In this document: positions 6,834-10,826 of the stretch, one piece after another | Layout of the letters: every line of letters begins with the position of its first letter | Numbering within the stretch: position 1 is the stretch's first letter | Source: Sphingomonadales bacterium | Lineage (GTDB): Bacteria; Pseudomonadota; Alphaproteobacteria; Sphingomonadales; Sphingomonadaceae | Direction of reading: 5' to 3' | DNA: 10,826 bases | NCBI GenBank assembly: GCA_028868335.1 | Contig: JAGWUU010000090.1 | Span: 1-10,826, forward strand | Translations under genes and position numbers: made by a program | The notes under the pieces: model-generated | Told to the model about the DNA's origin: nothing | Seen by the model: the letters and a program-made list of their open reading frames with translations, nothing else | Databases searched by the model: none

Positions 6834-6857
6834 GCGTCGCCCGGCGTCGAGGCTCAC
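6830..6857. terminator. Hairpin shared by the CLC and rimO stop codons
   Basis: GTGAGC (6830-6835) pairs with GCTCAC (6852-6857), and an inner CGC/GCG stem (6838-6840 with 6844-6846) closes on CCG. The outer arms contain the CLC stop (TGA, 6831-6833) and the rimO stop (TGA on the minus strand, 6856-6854). The two genes are only 20 bp apart tail-to-tail. There is no T-tract on either strand, so it may slow or bound transcription rather than terminate it classically. Confidence 0.35.
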
Positions 6858-8224
6858 CGCCCCTCGATTACGCCGAACAGGTCGTGCGCGTCGGCATCCT
6901 CGATCCGCACCTCGACGATCGTACCGGCTTCCAGTCCTTCGGGCACGTCGCGGAGATAGACTGCGCCGTCGATTTCCGGAGCATCGGCCTGGCTGCGCCC
7001 GGTGGCGCCGCGATCGCCGTCCTCGTCGGGTTCGCCCACCTCGTCGATGATCACCGGGGTCAGGTGGCCCACCTTGGCGGCAAGCTTCGCGGCGCTGATC
7101 GCCTCGGTCTTTTCCATGATCCGGGCGTAGCGTTCTTCCTTGACCGCTTCCGGCACCGGATCGGGCAGGGCATTCGCGGCCGCGCCCTCGACCGGCTCGA
7201 ACCGGAACGCGCCGACCCGGTCGAGCTGGGCCGCTTCGAGCCAGTCCAGCAGGTACTGGAAGTCTGCCTCCGTCTCGCCGGGGAAGCCGACGACGAAGCT
7301 GGAGCGGATCGTCAGGTCGGGGGCGATGGCACGCCACTGGAGGATGCGGTCAAGCACGCGGGCCTCATTCGCCGGGCGTTTCATCGCCTTCAGCACCGAA
7401 GGGCTGGCGTGCTGGAACGGGATGTCGAGATAGGGGGTGATCAACCCCTCGGCCATCAGCGGGATCACTGCGTCGACGTGGGGGTAGGGGTAAACATAGT
7501 GAAGGCGGATCCACGGCGGGGTGCCTTCAGGGGTGCGAAGCTGGCCCAGCTCGCGGGCGAGGTCGGTCATGTGGGTGCGGACGGAATGACCCTTCCACTC
7601 GCGCTCTTCATGGGGGACGTCGACGCCATAGGCCGAGGTGTCCTGGCTGATCACCAGCAACTCGCGCGTGCCGGCCGCGACCAGCTTTTCCGCCTCGCGC
7701 AGCACCGCGTCGATCCGGCGGCTGGCCAGCTTGCCGCGCAGCGAGGGGATGATGCAGAACGAGCAGGCGTGGTTACACCCCTCGCTGATCTTGAGGTAGG
7801 AATAGTGGCGCGGGGTGAGCTTGACGTCCTGCTGCGGGACGAGGTCGATGAAGGGACCCTGGCTGGGCGGGGCAGCCTCGTGCACCGCCTCGACCACCGC
7901 CTCGTACTGATGGGCGCCGGTAACGGCGAGAACCTCCGGGAACTTTGCCCGGATCAGCTCGGCCTCGTTGCCCATGCAGCCGGTGACGATTACCCGCCCG
8001 TTCTCGGCGATCGCCTCGCCGATCGCGGAAAGGCTTTCCTCCTTGGCGCTGTCAAGGAAGCCGCAGGTGTTGACGAGTACCACGTCGGCGCCCTCGTAAT
8101 CGGGGGACATGGCATAACCATCGGCGCGCAACCGCGTGAGGATGCGTTCGGAGTCGACCAGCGCCTTGGGACAGCCGAGGCTGACCATACCGACGCGTTT
8201 TTGATCTGGAATCGTGGAGGCCAT
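6854..8224 (-). CDS. rimO: Ribosomal protein S12 methylthiotransferase RimO
   Basis: 456 residues, typical for RimO, a radical-SAM enzyme with two [4Fe-4S] clusters that adds a methylthio group to the conserved aspartate of ribosomal protein S12. The N-terminal UPF0004 domain carries the three cluster ligands C18 (SLGCPK), C54 (NTCGF) and C83 (TGCMGNEA). The radical-SAM motif is C150-NHA-C154-SF-C157, preceded by YLKISEGCN, and YPYPHVD and PYLDIPFQHASP follow as in RimO. A TRAM domain occupies about 375-456 and binds the substrate. LDSAKEES and the HYSYLKI context favour RimO over the tRNA enzyme MiaB. The start ATG has AAGGGG 8 nt upstream. It is a stand-alone gene, divergent from the DUF1761 gene. 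Confidence 0.95.
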   Translation of the reverse strand: MASTIPDQKRVGMVSLGCPKALVDSERILTRLRADGYAMSPDYEGADVVLVNTCGFLDSAKEESLSAIGEAIAENGRVIVTGCMGNEAELIRAKFPEVLAVTGAHQYEAVVEAVHEAAPPSQGPFIDLVPQQDVKLTPRHYSYLKISEGCNHACSFCIIPSLRGKLASRRIDAVLREAEKLVAAGTRELLVISQDTSAYGVDVPHEEREWKGHSVRTHMTDLARELGQLRTPEGTPPWIRLHYVYPYPHVDAVIPLMAEGLITPYLDIPFQHASPSVLKAMKRPANEARVLDRILQWRAIAPDLTIRSSFVVGFPGETEADFQYLLDWLEAAQLDRVGAFRFEPVEGAAANALPDPVPEAVKEERYARIMEKTEAISAAKLAAKVGHLTPVIIDEVGEPDEDGDRGATGRSQADAPEIDGAVYLRDVPEGLEAGTIVEVRIEDADAHDLFGVIEGR

Positions 8225-8295
8225 GGGGGCGGCCCCTTACACTGTGATGGCCAGAAGTGCTACACCGTTGCGGCGGGATGTATGGGAGACTTGGA
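8225..8295. other. Divergent rimO / DUF1761 intergenic region
   Basis: 71 bp must hold two divergent promoters. I see the rimO ribosome site (AAGGGG on the minus strand, 8233-8238) and the DUF1761 ribosome site (GGGAGA, 8284-8289). TTACAC (8237-8242) and TACACC (8261-8266) are possible promoter hexamers for the plus strand, but they match consensus poorly. Confidence 0.25.
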
Positions 8296-8691
8296 ATGGG
8301 TGCGGTGAACTGGTTCGCGGTGGTGCTCGGCACCGTGGCGTTCTTCGCGGTCGGTGCTGTGTGGTACGGGGTGCTCTTCACCAGTCGCTGGCAGCGCGAG
8401 GTGGGGGTGAAGGACCCGCCGCAAGGGTCGATGGTGGCGAAGGTGATGGGGCTGACGCTGCTATGCGAATTTCTGGTCGTTTCGACGCTCGGCCACCTGC
8501 TCGCCCGCACTCAGCCCACCGCCCACGTCAAGATGATGATGGCGATGGGCTTTGCGGTGACGATCATGGCCCCGGCGATCGGCATCAACTATATTCACCA
8601 GCGTCGCTCGCTAACGCTGTTCCTGATCGACGCCGGGCACTTCCTGGTCGGCATGGCGGCAGCGGGTGCGGTGTTTATCTGGCTGACTTAG
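8296..8691 (+). CDS. DUF1761 small integral membrane protein
   Basis: 131 residues starting MGAVNWFAVVLGTV. The start is set by GGGAGA 6 nt upstream and by the family pattern N-W-x-A-V with a following G-A-V-W-Y-G-V-L-F (about residues 17-25), which is the DUF1761 hallmark. Four membrane helices are visible at about 5-27, 43-63, 76-95 and 103-129, with short polar loops; K-M-M-M-A-M opens the third. No catalytic residues are evident and no function is established for this family. In-frame upstream ATGs at 8257 and 8278 have worse ribosome sites and add unrelated residues. Its 3' end overlaps the convergent M23 gene by 17 bp. Confidence 0.8.
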   Translation: MGAVNWFAVVLGTVAFFAVGAVWYGVLFTSRWQREVGVKDPPQGSMVAKVMGLTLLCEFLVVSTLGHLLARTQPTAHVKMMMAMGFAVTIMAPAIGINYIHQRRSLTLFLIDAGHFLVGMAAAGAVFIWLT

Positions 8692-9604
8692 CGGGCTTGG
8701 ATTTGGGTTTGATCTTGGGTTTGGGCTGGGATTTGATCTGGGATTTGGTCTGTGCTTTGGTTTGGGCCTTGGGCAGATACCTGGCTGGATCGACCGGCAC
8801 GCGGTTGCGACGGATTTCGAAGTGGAGTTGCGGTTCTTCCGCCAGTCCGGTCTGGCCGTTGAGTCCGATCCGCTCGCCAGCCTTGACGTCGTCACCGTCC
8901 TTGACGGTGATCTTGTCGAGGTAGGAATAGGTCGTGGTCCAGCGCCCGCCATGGTAAAGGATCACGGTCAGCCCGTATTCCTTTGGTCCGTCTCCGGCGA
9001 AGATCACCTTGCCGGCTGCGGCGGCGCGGATCGCGGTGTCTTTGTTCGCCACCACGTCGATTCCGTCGTGCCACGGCTTGTCGCCAACCTTGGCGATGAA
9101 TTCGCGGCGGACCTTGCCCTCGACCGGCCAGCGGAAAGCGGGAGCGGCAGTGTCCTTGAGCGCGGCCGGCGCATCGCTCGCTTCGGCAAGCGGCGAGGCG
9201 GAGGATGAAGGTGTCGGGGCGGGGGTGGCACGGCCCTTAGCAATGGTCGGGATGGTCAGCTTCTGCCCGGTCTTGACCGAAGCCTTGGGGTCGATTCCGC
9301 TCGCCGTGGCGATGGTCGACCAGGGCACGCCATAGTCCATGGCGATACCGAAACCGGTCTCGTCCTCCTTAACGACGTGCGTACGGCGGCGGGGGATGAT
9401 CAGCTTCTGTCCGTTGCGCACCGCGTAGGGCGGCTTCAGTGCGTTGGCCTCAATGATCAGGACGCGCGGCACTTCGGCACAGTTGGCGATCCCGCCGATC
9501 GTTTCGCCCGCCTTGACCACGTGGCTCGTCTCGGTCCTGGGATCGGGTTCCGTGGCGGCGACCAGCAGCACGCCCGCACCCAGCACGAGCGCCGCGCGCC
9601 GCAT
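8675..9604 (-). CDS. Secreted LysM / degenerate M23 (LytM) protein, NlpD/EnvC-like
   Basis: 309 residues: a signal peptide (1 to about 17, no lipobox cysteine), LysM repeats at about 27-71 and 75-119, a Pro/Ala/Ser linker (120-156), an M23 domain (about 157-277) and a basic tail (279-309). The LysM repeats should bind peptidoglycan in the periplasm. The zinc-ligand positions H179, D183 (HDGID) and H261 are kept, but the two catalytic histidines are replaced: the usual Y-x-H reads Y-S-Y228, and H-L-H reads Q259-L-H261. It is therefore probably not a peptidase. By analogy with NlpD and EnvC it may activate cell-wall amidases at division. Its ATG shares one base with the surE stop (TGATG), so translation is probably coupled to surE. 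Confidence 0.85.
   Translation of the reverse strand: MRRAALVLGAGVLLVAATEPDPRTETSHVVKAGETIGGIANCAEVPRVLIIEANALKPPYAVRNGQKLIIPRRRTHVVKEDETGFGIAMDYGVPWSTIATASGIDPKASVKTGQKLTIPTIAKGRATPAPTPSSSASPLAEASDAPAALKDTAAPAFRWPVEGKVRREFIAKVGDKPWHDGIDVVANKDTAIRAAAAGKVIFAGDGPKEYGLTVILYHGGRWTTTYSYLDKITVKDGDDVKAGERIGLNGQTGLAEEPQLHFEIRRNRVPVDPARYLPKAQTKAQTKSQIKSQPKPKIKPKSKPAKSAR
8696..8770 (-). repeat. 12-bp tandem repeat encoding a lysine-rich tail
   Basis: The plus strand shows a run of degenerate TTTGGG/TTTGAT words with a 12-bp period. On the minus strand this encodes tetrapeptides of the type A/S-Q-T/I/P-K, then P-K-x-K. Lysines fall at 279, 283, 287, 291, 295, 299 and 303, exactly every fourth residue. 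The units have diverged but keep phase, which suggests growth by slippage followed by point change. Confidence 0.7.
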
Positions 9605-10365
9605 CAGGCGAAACGTCCCGCCAGCGCGGCGAGCGAGGCGTCGTGGGTCAGGTCAAGCTGGAGCGGGGTAACGGACACGTAGCCATCCTGAATTGCCTCA
9701 AGGTCGGTCGCATGGCCCGGGGTCTGTTCGATCCCGTGCAATCCGAACCAGAAGTAGCGGTAGCCTCTGGGATCGGTTCCTTCAACCACCGATCCGCGTG
9801 CATAGTCATGAAATCCTTGGCGAACTACGCGGATTCCCTTAACCTCGGAGGCAGGACGTGGCGGAAAATTGATGTTGACCAGGGTGCGCGGCGCGAAGGG
9901 CGTATCAAGCAGCGGTCGGATCACCCGCGCCGCCCATGCTTCGGCAGCGGCGAAGGGCACGGTGTCGCCCATCCCCTCCTTCTCATAGACCTGGCTCATG
10001 GCGATCGACCGGATGCCCGCCAGCGTACCCTCGATCGCCGCGGACACCGTGCCCGAATAGGTCACGTCGTCGCCCAGGTTCGCCCCCCGGTTGACGCCGG
10101 AGAGGATGAGGTCGGGCTGCTCCGGCATGACGGTGCGAAGCGCCATCATCACCGCGTCGGTGGGCGTGCCGGACACCGAGAAACGGCGCGGGCCATGTTC
10201 GCGCAGCCGGACCGGGCGCGACAGGGTGAGCGAGTGGCCCGCGCCCGATTGCTCCTCCGAGGGAGCAACGATCCACAGATCGTCGCTGAACTGGCGCGCG
10301 ATCGCCTCAAGCACGTCGAGGCCTGGCGCGTGGATGCCATCGTCGTTGGTAAGGAGAATTCTCAT
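9604..10365 (-). CDS. surE: 5'/3'-nucleotidase SurE
   Basis: 253 residues, standard for SurE, a metal-dependent cytoplasmic phosphatase that removes phosphate from nucleoside 5'- and 3'-monophosphates and helps stationary-phase survival. The start motif MRILLTNDDG carries the metal ligands D8 and D9. SGAGHSLT (about 40-47), VSGTPTDAV and SGVNRGANLGDD follow, with the metal-binding Ser and Asn of the family, and VTYSGTVSAAIEG completes the active site. The ATG at 10365 is chosen because the protein then begins exactly as SurE does; the open frame continues upstream only as a shadow of serS. It overlaps the serS stop by 4 nt (ATGA) and the next gene by 1 nt, so all three are likely translationally coupled. 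Confidence 0.95.
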   Translation of the reverse strand: MRILLTNDDGIHAPGLDVLEAIARQFSDDLWIVAPSEEQSGAGHSLTLSRPVRLREHGPRRFSVSGTPTDAVMMALRTVMPEQPDLILSGVNRGANLGDDVTYSGTVSAAIEGTLAGIRSIAMSQVYEKEGMGDTVPFAAAEAWAARVIRPLLDTPFAPRTLVNINFPPRPASEVKGIRVVRQGFHDYARGSVVEGTDPRGYRYFWFGLHGIEQTPGHATDLEAIQDGYVSVTPLQLDLTHDASLAALAGRFA

Positions 10366-10826
10366 GCCGGCACCAGTCGGTCGATCCCGCCCATGTAGGG
10401 AAGGAGCGCGGCGGGAATGTCGACCGAGCCATCCTCCCGCTGGTAGTTCTCCAATACAGCTACCAATGTGCGCCCGACCGCGAGGCCCGAGCCGTTGAGG
10501 GTATGGACGAACTCGGTGCCCTTCTGCCCTTCGGGCCGGTAGCGCGTGTTCATCCGCCGCGCCTGAAAATCGCCGCAGTTGGAGCAGGACGAAATCTCGC
10601 GGTAAGCGCCCTGTCCCGGCAGCCACACCTCGAGATCATAGGTCTTGCGCGCGCCAAAGCCCATGTCACCCGTGCACAGCAAGACCTTGCGGTAGGGAAG
10701 CTCGAGTGCCTGGAGGATCGATTCTGCCGCCGCCGTCATGCGTTCGTGTTCGGCAGCCGAGTCATCCGCGCGAACCACGCTGACCAGCTCGCACTTCTCG
10801 AACTGGTGCTGGCGGATGAACCCGCG
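10362..10826 (-). CDS. serS: Seryl-tRNA synthetase, C-terminal part (runs off the right edge)
   Basis: The last 154 residues of SerRS, the class II enzyme that charges tRNA-Ser (and tRNA-Sec where present) with serine. The visible part begins within motif 2 (RGFIRQHQFEKCELV). It continues through the tail of the catalytic domain, TGDMGFGARKTYDLEVW and YREISSCSNCGDFQARRMN, then reaches motif 3, NGSGLAVGRTLVAVLENYQ, with its class II arginine. It ends at ALLPYMGGIDRLVPA. The N-terminal tRNA-binding coiled coil lies outside the window. It is the first visible gene of the serS-surE-M23 unit; in many alphaproteobacteria tatABC lies just upstream, which would be off the right edge. Confidence 0.95.
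   Translation of the reverse strand, partial: RGFIRQHQFEKCELVSVVRADDSAAEHERMTAAAESILQALELPYRKVLLCTGDMGFGARKTYDLEVWLPGQGAYREISSCSNCGDFQARRMNTRYRPEGQKGTEFVHTLNGSGLAVGRTLVAVLENYQREDGSVDIPAALLPYMGGIDRLVPA

Noticed and set aside
6830..8308. 492-codon open frame on the plus strand opposite rimO
   Set aside because: It is a codon-bias shadow of rimO; the minus strand has complete RimO motifs.

Overview
The window is a GC-rich stretch of bacterial chromosome whose genes look alphaproteobacterial, most likely Sphingomonadales. This rests on the serS-surE-LysM/M23 order, the DUF47-Pit pair, codon use dominated by G/C third positions, and the general look of the proteins. I could not run a database search, so the taxonomy is inference. 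There are ten genes: eight complete, and two cut by the window edges. I see no mobile element, tRNA, rRNA, CRISPR array or prophage gene.

Left part (1-3060). The first 20 codons of a secreted protein leave the window leftwards. Divergent from it is a cation diffusion facilitator (CDF) metal transporter. Then comes a low-affinity phosphate uptake unit: a PhoU-like DUF47 protein followed by a Pit-type phosphate permease. An 18-bp Pho-box-like direct repeat sits 23 bp before the DUF47 start codon, and an 11-bp perfect stem-loop follows pit.

Middle (3061-6857). A RhlE-type DEAD-box RNA helicase with a long Arg/Gly/Gln/Asn-rich tail lies on the minus strand. It is preceded by a long leader with predicted hairpins. 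Divergent from it is an unusual CLC-type anion transporter with a C-terminal CBS pair. It keeps the gating glutamate but lacks several canonical CLC pore signatures.

Right part (6854-10826). rimO (ribosomal protein S12 methylthiotransferase, minus strand) ends tail-to-tail with the CLC gene across a hairpin that contains both stop codons. A small DUF1761 membrane protein gene is divergent from rimO. A tight minus-strand operon serS-surE-LysM/M23 follows, with overlaps of 4 nt (serS/surE) and 1 nt (surE/M23). The M23 protein has lost both catalytic histidines and ends in a lysine-every-fourth-residue tail encoded by a 12-bp tandem repeat. It resembles the non-enzymatic NlpD/EnvC amidase activators more than a working peptidase.

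Most of this is housekeeping or transport DNA. I do not see a wholly new system. The points most worth checking are the Pho box, the divergent CLC pore, the helicase leader RNA and the degenerate M23 protein.
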